From the NCBI GenBank assembly GCA_014332815.1, contig JACSZT010000002.1, positions 105,716-169,715 on the forward strand: 64,000 nucleotides of DNA, read 5' to 3'. Of the stretch, positions 33,916 to 43,227 are shown in pieces. Under the pieces are notes generated by a model. The model was not told the origin of the DNA and did not search any database. It worked only from the letters and a program-made list of their open reading frames with translations. Position numbers and translations under genes: made by a program. Source of the stretch: Weissella confusa. GTDB taxonomy: Bacteria; Bacillota; Bacilli; Lactobacillales; Lactobacillaceae. Positions within the stretch are counted from its first letter, which is position 1; every line of letters starts with the position of its first letter.

Positions 33916-34536
33916 TTATCCACGCATATGCTGGAAAAAGCTATTCACAAAATTGACCAGGTAGTAAATACCTGCCGGCACAATAATGATACCGACAATC
34001 AAGATTGAAAAATGTTGTTGGAAAAACGGCACTGAGCCCAAAAAGAAGCCAATTACGGTTGATCCGAGCACCCAAATTAAGGTCCCCGCCACATTCTGGT
34101 TTTTAAATCGGGCAGCTGCATACTGACTTTCGCCTGCGATAATTGGGATAAAAATACCCAGCACTGGAATATACCGGCCAAATAGCATTGCTAAGGATGC
34201 ATGACTGTTGAAGAACGCGACTGTATCGTCCATACGCGCATTCTTAATCTTATGCTTCCGACCACGCTTATACTTTGCCTGCCAGTCAAGATACACCGTC
34301 GGCAGATAACCAAGCCACAACAACCAAAGTTCAATCGGAATATCTGGATGCGCCGCTAAACTACCAGCTAAAAACATCGTCGTTTCGGCTGGCATCCAGG
34401 CGAATAAGACGAAATAACTTTCAAGCGCCACAATTGCCCAAAGTACTGGATAAACCAGCCAAGGATTATCCATAATCGGCCGAATGAAAACGATCGGATT
34501 TTGGATGACAGAAATAATATCTGCTAATTCAATCAT
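33916..34536 (-). CDS. DedA-family membrane protein
   Basis: A 206-residue protein with about five hydrophobic segments. FAWMPAETTMFLAGSLAA and FGRYIPVLGIFIPIIAGESQ hold the conserved E, GR-x-x-P and G motifs of the DedA/SNARE-associated family, linked to lipid carrier flipping. It overlaps the upstream lipase gene by 4 bases (ATGA), so translation is coupled. Confidence 0.86.
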   Translation of the reverse strand: MIELADIISVIQNPIVFIRPIMDNPWLVYPVLWAIVALESYFVLFAWMPAETTMFLAGSLAAHPDIPIELWLLWLGYLPTVYLDWQAKYKRGRKHKIKNARMDDTVAFFNSHASLAMLFGRYIPVLGIFIPIIAGESQYAAARFKNQNVAGTLIWVLGSTVIGFFLGSVPFFQQHFSILIVGIIIVPAGIYYLVNFVNSFFQHMRG

Positions 34537-35663
34537 GACTTAACCCAATCATCTGGCAATACTGCCATGAAACTAATGTATGTCGTTACTGTATGCTCGT
34601 ATGATCCCATGCCACCATTAGCCATATGTTCGAACAACTTAGCATACACCGGATGCGTCTTTGCATATGCCATAACATTAGCCGTTCGCTCTGGTATTTC
34701 CAATCCTTGCGGTGCCATCATCATATCCTGCACCCATTGATATGGGGTCATTGTTTGACCGTCCCACCACGGCGTTGTCGCATGGTAAAAGTCATGCACG
34801 CTAGGCACCAAAGCGTAGTACAGCTGCAAGCCACGATCTAGCATGTCAGCATCTTGCTTGGCATCTCCCTTAAATGGCACCCCATTAATTCGCTCATATT
34901 CCTTAGCCACTTCAGGCAATACTGCCACTGGCAAAATGTGTTGCTGGCCAATGTGCGTGAAGCCCCACTGAACCAATGGGAATGTTGGCGCAACATCTAA
35001 CGGATTGATGATGGCATGAACCGCTTGATACTTCACGGCATAGTCAATATTATCAGCACTCTTGTAGGTCGTCGTTGGTGCAAAAGCATACGCGAAAACA
35101 CGTTCTTCCCCGGCATCAATCAACATTTTCCCAACGACTTCTGTCGCACTACCACCACGAGAATGACCCGTTACCCAAAAGATGTTTTCCTGACCGACAT
35201 TATCAAATTGCATCACGAATTCGTGTAATTGCGCCGCAATCTTTTGGCCGATATAAATCATGTTATCCATGCCTGGTGCATCTTCATCACCAATCATGAA
35301 GTCACCTGACCATTCCGCATTTTGTGGCGTACCACGAATAATCACGGCAAACAAATTGTTCGCAACAACGCGCTTATAACCCAGCGTAAACGCCACGTTA
35401 TTTGGATCATCAACCACATGATAGCCATGTGATTCTGTCTTAAAGCCCAAGGCACGCAAATTTTCCGTCGCATATCCTGGCCCTGCAACTTGGCTATCAC
35501 GCGTGTACGTCGAACCCGCCATCACAGCACTAACTCGCGCCAAATCATGTTGATACTCAGCTGGATTCTTATCAAAAAGCGCATCACTATATGGCACATC
35601 CATCTCGCGTGCTTCCGGCAAACGCCCCTGATTATTACTTGTTGTAAATGTTAAAACAGTCAT
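34533..35663 (-). CDS. Class 3 lipase-like hydrolase
   Basis: A 376-residue alpha/beta hydrolase with the lipase-3 nucleophile motif VTGHSRGGSATE (Ser168). Asp in NPLDVAPTFP and His in VHDFYHATTPWW are candidates for the rest of the triad. No signal peptide, so intracellular or unconventionally released. It is translationally coupled with the DedA gene, which suggests a lipid-related role. Confidence 0.82.
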   Translation of the reverse strand: MTVLTFTTSNNQGRLPEAREMDVPYSDALFDKNPAEYQHDLARVSAVMAGSTYTRDSQVAGPGYATENLRALGFKTESHGYHVVDDPNNVAFTLGYKRVVANNLFAVIIRGTPQNAEWSGDFMIGDEDAPGMDNMIYIGQKIAAQLHEFVMQFDNVGQENIFWVTGHSRGGSATEVVGKMLIDAGEERVFAYAFAPTTTYKSADNIDYAVKYQAVHAIINPLDVAPTFPLVQWGFTHIGQQHILPVAVLPEVAKEYERINGVPFKGDAKQDADMLDRGLQLYYALVPSVHDFYHATTPWWDGQTMTPYQWVQDMMMAPQGLEIPERTANVMAYAKTHPVYAKLFEHMANGGMGSYEHTVTTYISFMAVLPDDWVKS

Positions 35664-35777
35664 TTCATTACCCCCACCACTAATTCCGTCACTGTCATGA
35701 TTAAAAACGTTACTTGTTACCCTCCAGTCTACTCGATTTGTATTCTAAAAACATGAAGAAACATTGCCATACAACTA

Positions 35778-35814
35778 AAAAAATGCTTGCAGAGCATTAG
35801 CTCCACAAGCATTT
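35778..35814 (-). terminator. Terminator of the EamA gene
   Basis: AAATGCTTG (35781-35789) pairs with CAAGCATTT (35806-35814); a T run follows on the minus strand. Confidence 0.75.
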
Positions 35815-35816
35815 CG

Positions 35817-36698
35817 TCATTTCTTAACGACATTCATAATCAAAATTGCACCGAGGGTCATGACAATCCCAACGACTTGGAAAGCATGAAATGAAACGCC
35901 CAACACAAGCGCTGATAAAATGGTCGCACTTAGTGGCTCTAACATGCCAAGCATTCCCACCGTTTCCGGCGCCACTTTACGGAGACTCGCAATATACCAG
36001 ACAAATGCAACAATCGATCCGAATACCACAATAAAGAACAGCAATATCAAATCAATCGTATCGAAATGATAGGCGGGGTGATAGAGTGGTGCCACAAAAT
36101 TAGCAGCCAAGCCACCCATAAACATGCCCCAACCAACAACGACGATGGCGTCATTCTCAGCCAACAAAGAACCCGGAATCAGCGTGTATGCGACTAACCC
36201 TAGCGCTGACAAAATGCCAAAGAACAATGTCTTCTCCGAGATTTGCAATTGCGCCAGATTGCCATTGGTTACCAACAACACAATGCCCACTAACGACAGA
36301 ATTACTGCGATTAATTCTTGTCGTTGTGGCCACCTATGGCGAAAGATAGCTAGAAAAATAACAATCAACGCCGGTGCCATATACTGCAAAACGGTCGCAA
36401 CCGCTGCATTACCGTAATACAACGTTCGCACGAAATTGGACTGGGCAAAATACACCCCAATTAACCCAAACGATACCAATAAGATGGCGTTTTTCGGCTG
36501 CCGCCAAATCGCAAAAATATTTTGCCGACGGATCAACGAATACAACAGCAACGCTGCACCGGAAATCAGCAAACGGGCGGTCGTTAACCAATCTGGCGAA
36601 ATGGCAATCCGATCAAATAACATATTCGACAAGATTCCATTGATACCCCAGAATAGCGCGCCACCAGCAGCCATCCCCACATACCACTGCTTACTCAC
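35817..36698 (-). CDS. EamA/DMT-superfamily transporter
   Basis: A 293-residue protein of ten helices in two EamA repeats (about residues 5-140 and 150-290). FWGINGILSNML at the start and MLGMLEPLSATILSALVLG in helix 9 are typical. It likely exports or imports a small metabolite; the substrate is unknown. Single gene with its own terminator. Confidence 0.85.
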   Translation of the reverse strand: MSKQWYVGMAAGGALFWGINGILSNMLFDRIAISPDWLTTARLLISGAALLLYSLIRRQNIFAIWRQPKNAILLVSFGLIGVYFAQSNFVRTLYYGNAAVATVLQYMAPALIVIFLAIFRHRWPQRQELIAVILSLVGIVLLVTNGNLAQLQISEKTLFFGILSALGLVAYTLIPGSLLAENDAIVVVGWGMFMGGLAANFVAPLYHPAYHFDTIDLILLFFIVVFGSIVAFVWYIASLRKVAPETVGMLGMLEPLSATILSALVLGVSFHAFQVVGIVMTLGAILIMNVVKK

Positions 36699-36751
36699 AC
36701 AAACACTTCCCTTACTCTAAAAATAGAAACTTATCGCTAAGTATACCACGC

Positions 36752-36787
36752 AAAAAACGGCTATCAGACCTTAATCTGATAGCCGTT
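36752..36787 (-). terminator. Terminator overlapping a gene end
   Basis: ACGGCTATCAGA (36757-36768) pairs with TCTGATAGCCGT (36775-36786). The stop codon of the membrane protein lies in the stem. Confidence 0.82.
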
Positions 36788-38494
36788 ACGCCAAATTGTT
36801 TTAACAGTCATGAAAATGACGAGGCCTATCCAAAGTACAGCGTTTCCTAAAATGATCATTTTAATAACTGGTGACACGTCATACGAAATCGTCACGTTAT
36901 TCTGACCGACCCGTGGTCGAACCTGCAACGTCCCAATACGTGTTGTTTGTGGTTTTGCCACCTGATGCCCATTCAAAATCACCTTGGAATGCGCATAGAC
37001 AGCAACTGGCACCGTTATTTTATTGTCATTTTGACTATGCCAACGATACGTAAGTGCATCGTTACCTTGCGTTATCTGCGCTTTTAGCGGGTTCTGAATA
37101 ACCTCACGCATATACATGTCATAGCTATTATCCCCTGATTGCAAACCGTTATTCACCAGATAATCAGGGGTCGCTTTTTGCACATCCGCTAAGGCGTTCT
37201 GCACATCACCATAGCGCCATTCCCGTGCAATCTCGGCCTTCGATTTCGTCTCATTGAATGCCGTATGCTTCGTGACATGGACTAGCTCATCCGTATGCAA
37301 CCGATGGGCACTCTTGGCCAAAATACCTGAGGAAATCGCAACTGGCACCACGATGGCAATCATAACAATCACCAATCGTAACTGGCGATTTAGGTGTTTT
37401 TGCACATCCGGCACTACCAAGAGCCGTGGCAACAACAGTACCAAAGCCACGTTGCTAACTACCGACAAACGCGACGGAAATTGCATCGTATCAACAATCG
37501 TTGGTTCGATCTGTTGAATCGCATTCCACGGGAACACCGTCAATGACAAACTGAAAAAGACAACTGCCAGCCAAAATAAGAAGCGGTATTCACGGGCCAG
37601 CTTTCGATAAACCAACACGGCAACAATTAAGACAACCACCGCAATAATGCCAAGCCAACTATAGTTTCGAAGTGTTGGCGATTGCGATAATGTGATTCGC
37701 ATTCCTTCCCGACTAATATCTAACGGCGTATATGGCGTTAGAATCTGATTGCTTCCCATCACGTCAGCCATGCCCACTAAAACATTAGCGACTAGCAACC
37801 CGTATAAGACAACCGCTTTTAGCAAACGTTGCATCAAAGCAATGATTGTTGCCTTGTTCTTACCAATCACCGTCACCACAAATAAAATGCCTAATACCAA
37901 GACACCTAATAGTGCCGTGAATAAATGGGCTTGTGTCAGTACCGCCAACGATATCGCCAGACCAACCCAAGAAAAGGTTGTCGGCTGTTTAGCCATTGCA
38001 ATGCCGTAATACACCACATACGGCAGTAGCGCAGCGCCGATACCAGTAAATGATTGGCTCGTTTGCCAAGTTGTCGTTAACGGTAACGCCATATAGATAA
38101 CCGCACTCACTAAACTGGCATATCGACTAGATTTCAAATAACGGCCTAGTCGATAAATCCCCACACCGGCGACTAACAAGATAGCAATGTCAGTTACAAT
38201 TTCAAACCAAAACCAGTTTGGTATTAGCATGAGGACAAACCCCATCAAATACGATAGCCACGGTCCATATAACGGTGTGACAATCCGTCCGGAATGTTGA
38301 TAGCCATATTCTGACATGAAGTAGTTAAATTGCCCGTGTTTCATCTGTTCCGCAATATCATAGAACCGATTAAAGTGAAACAACGCATCGATACCGATAA
38401 TCGGCATATTCGATATCAGTTGCGGTAAAACTAATACAACTGACGTTAGTAATAACACGCCACCAGGCAATGCCAGTGATCGCCATGAACGCAT
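36764..38494 (-). CDS. Large membrane protein, YfhO/GT-C glycosyltransferase-like
   Basis: A 576-residue protein with 11-13 helices followed by an extracytoplasmic domain (about residues 390-540) and a last helix. The first loop holds PIIGIDALFHFNRFYDIAEQ, where acidic residues fit the catalytic loop of GT-C glycosyltransferases. The arrangement resembles 6-pyruvoyl-tetrahydropterin-synthase-related or YfhO-type proteins, which decorate wall or membrane glycans. Not certain. Monocistronic. Confidence 0.65.
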   Translation of the reverse strand: MRSWRSLALPGGVLLLTSVVLVLPQLISNMPIIGIDALFHFNRFYDIAEQMKHGQFNYFMSEYGYQHSGRIVTPLYGPWLSYLMGFVLMLIPNWFWFEIVTDIAILLVAGVGIYRLGRYLKSSRYASLVSAVIYMALPLTTTWQTSQSFTGIGAALLPYVVYYGIAMAKQPTTFSWVGLAISLAVLTQAHLFTALLGVLVLGILFVVTVIGKNKATIIALMQRLLKAVVLYGLLVANVLVGMADVMGSNQILTPYTPLDISREGMRITLSQSPTLRNYSWLGIIAVVVLIVAVLVYRKLAREYRFLFWLAVVFFSLSLTVFPWNAIQQIEPTIVDTMQFPSRLSVVSNVALVLLLPRLLVVPDVQKHLNRQLRLVIVMIAIVVPVAISSGILAKSAHRLHTDELVHVTKHTAFNETKSKAEIAREWRYGDVQNALADVQKATPDYLVNNGLQSGDNSYDMYMREVIQNPLKAQITQGNDALTYRWHSQNDNKITVPVAVYAHSKVILNGHQVAKPQTTRIGTLQVRPRVGQNNVTISYDVSPVIKMIILGNAVLWIGLVIFMTVKTIWRNGYQIKV

Positions 38495-38587
38495 CTCACA
38501 CCTCCTATTTACGACTAATATATCACCTTATAGCGTATCAATAAGTTGTTAATTTATTTTGATAATTAACTAATGTCATCACAAAAA

Positions 38588-38612
38588 GGTCGTCAGTCAA
38601 AAACTAACGACC
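38588..38612 (-). terminator. Terminator of the uvrA2-type gene
   Basis: GGTCGTCAGT (38588-38597) pairs with ACTAACGACC (38603-38612) with a mismatch; TTTTTG follows on the minus strand. Confidence 0.72.
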
Positions 38613-38618
38613 ACAGTA

Positions 38619-41111
38619 TTATGCTTTTTGATATTGCGCCAAATAATCCTTCAAATACTGACCTGTAACACTTTTTGGCATCGTGGCTAGTTCAGCTGGT
38701 GTCCCAGTACCAACAATTTGACCACCGTGCGTACCGCCGCCCGGACCCAAATCAATCAACCAATCAGAATTAGCCATTACTTCCAAATCGTGTTCAATGG
38801 TAATGATTGTCGCTCCTTGTTTCAGCAACAAATCAAATACGTGAAGCAAGTTCTCGATATCCAGCGGGTGCAACCCAACTGACGGTTCGTCAAAGATAAA
38901 CAAGCTAGCGCCCTGCTTTTGGTGAATTTGTGACACTAACTTTAGTCGTTGCGCTTCACCACCTGATAATTCAGGCGTACTCTCACCCAAAATTAGGTAA
39001 TCCAAGCCCAATTCTTGCAACGTTTCAAGCGTCTTAAGAATCTTCTTTTCATCCTTGAACACTTCAAGCGCGTCCGTGACAGACAACGCCAACAAATCCG
39101 CGATTGATCGGTCATACCACTTTACGTCCAACACATCAGCACGATAGCGTGAACCTTGGCAGGTTGGGCAGACTTGCGTCACATCTGGTAGATATTGCAC
39201 ATCAAGCGTAATGTGCCCGACACCCCCACAAGTTGGGCATGCGCCAGCTGCATTATATGAAAAATCACTCGCCGTAAAGCCACGTTCTTTAGCATCAGGC
39301 AAGCCAGCAAACAACTTGCGCAAGTTATCCAGAATGTTGGTGTATGTCGCAACTGTTGACCGCGCATTCTTACCAACTGGCACTGAATCAACCATCACAA
39401 CATTCGCAATACCCGCCGCATCAAGAGACGCAACACCCTCAGGTAGTGGTTGTTGTTCATTTTGCGCCAAAATACCTGGCACCAACAAATCTAGAATTAA
39501 CGTCGTCTTACCAGCACCGCTCATCCCCGTGACACTCGTCAATCGATTCTTAGGGATATGCGCGCTCACATCATGCAAATTATTCTTGGCAGTCACTGCG
39601 ATATCGATACTACCGTCATCAAACAAAGTATCTCGTGATGCAAGCGTTCTTGTCTGGATATCAGCCGTTCCGTTTAGATACGGCGCGACCAATGCATCGG
39701 ACGTTTTCGCATCAGCAGAACTGCCCGCAAACGTCACCGTCCCACCGTAATCACCCGAACCTGGGCCGATTTCGATAATGTGATCACTCGCGCCAATGAC
39801 GCTCATATCGTGATCAACCACGACCAATGTATTACCTTGTTCCAAGAGTGTTTTGAAAATCGTAAGTAGACCCGCAACGTTAGCTGGGTGTAGTCCCACC
39901 GTTGGCTCGTCTAGCACATACAACACACCGGTCGTTTCATTGCGAATCGTTCGTCCGAGTTGAATACGTTGCAGTTCACCAGTTGAAAGCGTACTTCCCG
40001 CGCGTGCTAACGTGAGATAGTCCAGACCGAGCTTAATTGGCGCATCTAGCAATTCCAAAAACTCATCAACTAGTTTTTGCCCCATCTTGTGCATCTCATC
40101 CGGCAACGTTGCTGGCAATTCAGCAATAAATACCGCTAGTTCTTCGATGGTGTACTCTGACAACTCAGCAATATTCTTGTCTCGTAGCAACTGTGTCAGT
40201 AACTTTGGGTTAAAACGCGTTCCATGACAAGTTGGGCAAGTTTGGAAAGTGTAAAACTGATTCAAGCGCTTGATGGTGCGCTCATTTTTACTGCTCTTCA
40301 TACTGTCCTCAATAGCGTTCGTCGCATTTTCAAAGACCGCGTGATCCATGTGAAACACCTTACCGCTCTTGCTTGGAATATTAATTTCATATTCATCGCG
40401 GTCACCGTGCAAAACCAAGTCTTTTTGGTCATCTGGCAAATCTTCATATGGGATATCAATATTGATGCCCGCTGCCTCAGCCACCAGTGGCATAAACGTT
40501 CGTCCAGGGGTACGCCATGAATTCACCGCACCATCGCGAATAGTCAGCTTTTCATTGATTAACAATGCTGGATTAATCTGTTGCACCTCACCCGTCCCCT
40601 GACAAGTTGGACATGCGCCAGCCGAATTAAAAGCGAAATCTTCGGCACCGTAGGGCATGAAATGCACGCCACAAACTGGGCAATCCATCCCCGTCATATC
40701 AACATCCATCGCAACGGCTAACGTTGGTCCGATTCGATGGCCATTTGGACACACCATCGACCCTAAACGTGAAAACATCAAACGTAACACGTTCAAACTT
40801 TCGGTCATCGTCCCAACAGTCGAGCGCACGTCTGGCACCTGTGGTCGTTGACGTAGCGCCAAAGCCGATGGCAAATGGTGAATACTTGTCACGTCAGCAC
40901 GATTTGCCTGTGTAATTCGGCGTCGCGTATATGTCGACAATGCATTCAAATAACGCCGCATCCCCTCACCATACAGCGTCCCCATCGCCAGCGAACTTTT
41001 TCCAGAACCACTGCGACCAGTAATTCCAGTCATTTGACCAAGTGGAATATCCACATCAATGTTTTTCAGATTATTAGTTTTTGCACCCCGGACTTCAATC
41101 GAAAATGTCAT
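38619..41111 (-). CDS. UvrA-like protein of UvrA2 type
   Basis: An 830-residue duplicated ABC ATPase with Walker A motifs GRSGSGKSS (about residue 33) and GMSGAGKTT (about 510), signatures LSTGELQR and LSGGEAQR, and zinc-module CxxC pairs (CPVC, CPTCQGTG, CPTCHGTR, CPTCGGVG, CPTCQGSR). It is about 110 residues shorter than standard UvrA, and the first zinc module follows the first ATPase part directly, so the UvrB-binding domain seems absent. This is a UvrA2/DrrC-type paralogue, possibly giving tolerance to DNA-intercalating drugs. Whether it replaces UvrA is unknown. Confidence 0.85.
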   Translation of the reverse strand: MTFSIEVRGAKTNNLKNIDVDIPLGQMTGITGRSGSGKSSLAMGTLYGEGMRRYLNALSTYTRRRITQANRADVTSIHHLPSALALRQRPQVPDVRSTVGTMTESLNVLRLMFSRLGSMVCPNGHRIGPTLAVAMDVDMTGMDCPVCGVHFMPYGAEDFAFNSAGACPTCQGTGEVQQINPALLINEKLTIRDGAVNSWRTPGRTFMPLVAEAAGINIDIPYEDLPDDQKDLVLHGDRDEYEINIPSKSGKVFHMDHAVFENATNAIEDSMKSSKNERTIKRLNQFYTFQTCPTCHGTRFNPKLLTQLLRDKNIAELSEYTIEELAVFIAELPATLPDEMHKMGQKLVDEFLELLDAPIKLGLDYLTLARAGSTLSTGELQRIQLGRTIRNETTGVLYVLDEPTVGLHPANVAGLLTIFKTLLEQGNTLVVVDHDMSVIGASDHIIEIGPGSGDYGGTVTFAGSSADAKTSDALVAPYLNGTADIQTRTLASRDTLFDDGSIDIAVTAKNNLHDVSAHIPKNRLTSVTGMSGAGKTTLILDLLVPGILAQNEQQPLPEGVASLDAAGIANVVMVDSVPVGKNARSTVATYTNILDNLRKLFAGLPDAKERGFTASDFSYNAAGACPTCGGVGHITLDVQYLPDVTQVCPTCQGSRYRADVLDVKWYDRSIADLLALSVTDALEVFKDEKKILKTLETLQELGLDYLILGESTPELSGGEAQRLKLVSQIHQKQGASLFIFDEPSVGLHPLDIENLLHVFDLLLKQGATIITIEHDLEVMANSDWLIDLGPGGGTHGGQIVGTGTPAELATMPKSVTGQYLKDYLAQYQKA

Positions 41112-41206
41112 TTTCTTACCACCCCTTAGTTGTCGTGCTCGTTTTCCCTGTTACCTTTCATTGTATCGCTTCAACGCATGAAAAACAGTTCTCCTCAACT
41201 GAAAAA

Positions 41207-41233
41207 AGGACGCGCAAATAAATTGCGCGTCCT
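41207..41233 (-). terminator. Terminator of the RlmCD-like gene
   Basis: AGGACGCGCAA (41207-41217) pairs with TTGCGCGTCCT (41223-41233); TTTTTTC follows on the minus strand. Confidence 0.85.
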
Positions 41234-41238
41234 CTATC

Positions 41239-42720
41239 TTACTTGCTCTTCTTCGTAAACTTAACAATACCTTCCCAACGAGCAGTTTGTGGGAACATAT
41301 CGATTGATTGGATGTATTCAACATCATAAACACGCGTCAAGTCGACCAAATCACGGGCCAACGTTGATGCATTACATGACACATACACAAACTTATCTGG
41401 TTGGGTTTCCAAAATTGTCCAACGCAATTCTTCATCCAAACCAGTACGTGGCGGATCAACAACCAAAGCGTCGGCCACCCAGCCTTCATTTGCCCAGCGT
41501 GGAATCAAATCTTCAGCTGCACCTGTGTAGTAGGCAGCATTCTTAACACCGTTATCCGTCGCATTTTCATTAGCGTCATCAATAGCTTCAGGCACCGTGT
41601 CCATACCGCGTACTTCACCAGCATGATCAGCCAATGAAATACCGATGGTTCCGACTCCTGAGTAGGCGTCAATCAACTTATCGGCTTGTGTCAAATCAAG
41701 CGCTGAGATGGCCTCGTTGTACAAGCGTTGCGTTTGGCGGGGGTTCAATTGCAAGAATGCACGTGGTGACAACTTGAACGTCTTACCGTTAATTGTCTCC
41801 GTAATGTATTCGCTACCCCACAACAACTTGGTATCTTCACCCCAAACAAGTGACGTCTTGTCTGAGTTGATATTCTGGTGAACAGACACAACTTCAGGCA
41901 ATTCCTTGTTGATGCGGGCAATCAATTCATCAGCACTAGGCAAGTACTTGCCGTTCGTGACAATCGTCAATTGCACATCACCTGTCGTTTCTGACACACG
42001 GGCAATCAACGTCTTAACAATTCCTGAGTTCTTGCGCTCGTTGTAAATTGGCATTTCCATATCAGCCAAAATATCACGCACCTTGCGCACAACCTTCAAT
42101 GTTGCCGGGTGTTGCGTTGAAACCTTTGGCAAATCAACCAAGTCGTGAGAATTACGCTTGTACATTCCCACGGCCAACTTACCATCAACTTCACGAACCG
42201 GGAATTGCGCCTTGTTACGGTAACCGTCTGGGTTTTCCATACCAATCGTTGGGCGCAAATCAAACTTTTCATACCCTTCAGGCTTGTACTTTTCCAAAGC
42301 CTGACGAATCACATCTTGCTTAAATTCTAGTTGGCCATCGTAAGACAAGTGCTCCAATTCAAAGCCACCAACTTCTTGGTTATCAACTGGATCAACACGC
42401 TTTGGTGAGCGTTGCTTAATCTTACGAACACGCGCTTCGATGAACTTGTCTGTGACGTTCGTTACAACAACATCAACAACTTCATCAGGAAGTGCTCCTG
42501 GAATAAACGTAATCTTACGCTTATAGTAACCAATTCCTTCACCGTTGATTCCCAATCGCTTGATGGTAATCAACAGCTTGTCACCAACGTTAACTTCGAC
42601 GTTTTGTTGGTTGCGATTATCACGACGAGGTCCACGTGTTCCACGTGGAACAAACTTACCGCGATTTTGATTGTTGCCACCCTTACCTTGGTAAGGACGA
42701 CGCTTCTTTTCTTCAGCCAT
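41239..42720 (-). CDS. 23S rRNA (uracil-C5)-methyltransferase, TRAM domain (RlmCD-like)
   Basis: A 493-residue enzyme. A basic Arg/Gln/Asn-rich extension (residues 1-45) precedes the TRAM domain (about 45-105), then the Rossmann methyltransferase with LIDAYSGVGTIGISLA (SAM loop), DPPRTGLDEE and the catalytic Cys in YVSCNASTLARDL. It methylates U747/U1939-type positions of 23S rRNA. The four-Cys Fe-S motif of E. coli RlmD is not evident. Coding bases for Phe-Val-Pro-Arg-Gly-Thr hold a parS-like palindrome. Confidence 0.9.
   Translation of the reverse strand: MAEEKKRRPYQGKGGNNQNRGKFVPRGTRGPRRDNRNQQNVEVNVGDKLLITIKRLGINGEGIGYYKRKITFIPGALPDEVVDVVVTNVTDKFIEARVRKIKQRSPKRVDPVDNQEVGGFELEHLSYDGQLEFKQDVIRQALEKYKPEGYEKFDLRPTIGMENPDGYRNKAQFPVREVDGKLAVGMYKRNSHDLVDLPKVSTQHPATLKVVRKVRDILADMEMPIYNERKNSGIVKTLIARVSETTGDVQLTIVTNGKYLPSADELIARINKELPEVVSVHQNINSDKTSLVWGEDTKLLWGSEYITETINGKTFKLSPRAFLQLNPRQTQRLYNEAISALDLTQADKLIDAYSGVGTIGISLADHAGEVRGMDTVPEAIDDANENATDNGVKNAAYYTGAAEDLIPRWANEGWVADALVVDPPRTGLDEELRWTILETQPDKFVYVSCNASTLARDLVDLTRVYDVEYIQSIDMFPQTARWEGIVKFTKKSK
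42637..42652. promoter_or_regulatory. parS: parS-like site 6, perfect palindrome inside RlmCD-like gene
   Basis: TGTTCCACGTGGAACA, fully symmetric, located in the low-complexity 5' part of the methyltransferase gene where codon choice is flexible. Confidence 0.75.
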
Positions 42721-42789
42721 TTCGTTCTACAAAGACTTATCGTCTGCTCTTTCTATAAGATAGTTCTATTCTAACATGTAGTCAGTAAA

Positions 42790-42825
42790 AATGACCGGTC
42801 AGTCCTTCGCGACTAACCGGTCATT
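42790..42825 (-). terminator. Terminator of the coiled-coil/TM gene
   Basis: AATGACCGGT (42790-42799) pairs with ACCGGTCATT (42816-42825), with inner AGTC/GACT. Confidence 0.8.
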
Positions 42826-42830
42826 CGTAT

Positions 42831-43139
42831 TTAAATTAATCCGCTATTCAACAACCAAGGCAGGCCGTAGCCAATCATCAATCCTAGGATAACGACACCG
42901 ACCAAACTACCAATAAAATCATGTCGCTTACGACGAGCAATTGCTTCTGCTTCTTCACGCATTTGCTGTTCAATGATTGGGCGTAACTCTGGGTGCTCAA
43001 TCATCATCACTTGTCGACGAAGTTCGAATTCCTTATGACTCAATTCATTTTGAGTTGCTAGTTCTGCCGCCTGCTGTGCCAAAAGACGATTTTGCTCTTC
43101 TACCGCATAAGTGTTTTGCTGCAATTCATAAGATTCCAT
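42831..43139 (-). CDS. Small tail-anchored coiled-coil protein, 102 aa
   Basis: The first 70 residues are polar and rich in Gln and Glu with heptad-like spacing (EEQNRLLAQQAAELATQNEL), then a basic patch RRKRHDF, then one hydrophobic helix near the C-terminus (FIGSLVGVVILGLMIGYGLP). This fits a cytosolic coiled coil anchored at its tail. No family recognised. GAGAGG lies about 10 bases before the start. Confidence 0.7.
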   Translation of the reverse strand: MESYELQQNTYAVEEQNRLLAQQAAELATQNELSHKEFELRRQVMMIEHPELRPIIEQQMREEAEAIARRKRHDFIGSLVGVVILGLMIGYGLPWLLNSGLI

Positions 43140-43153
43140 ATTCAGCTTACCTC

Positions 43154-43185
43154 TCTAGAAGTCATAGATATAATACGCTTCTAGA
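43154..43185. promoter_or_regulatory. Spaced inverted repeat upstream of the tail-anchored protein gene
   Basis: TCTAGAAG (43154-43161) and CTTCTAGA (43178-43185), 16 bases apart, with a TATAAT-like element between them. It may be an operator covering the promoter. Confidence 0.5.
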
Positions 43186-43227
43186 AAGTAAATTGCTGAG
43201 TTCCAGCTTGTGAAATAGTTAGATAAT

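Noticed and set aside
33916..33924. DnaA-box-like TTATCCACG
   Set aside because: It is the coding end and stop codon of the DedA gene; a single imperfect box has little weight.
40341..40360. parS-like half site CATGTGAAACA in the uvrA2-type gene
   Set aside because: Only one half matches the consensus; the other half differs at several bases.
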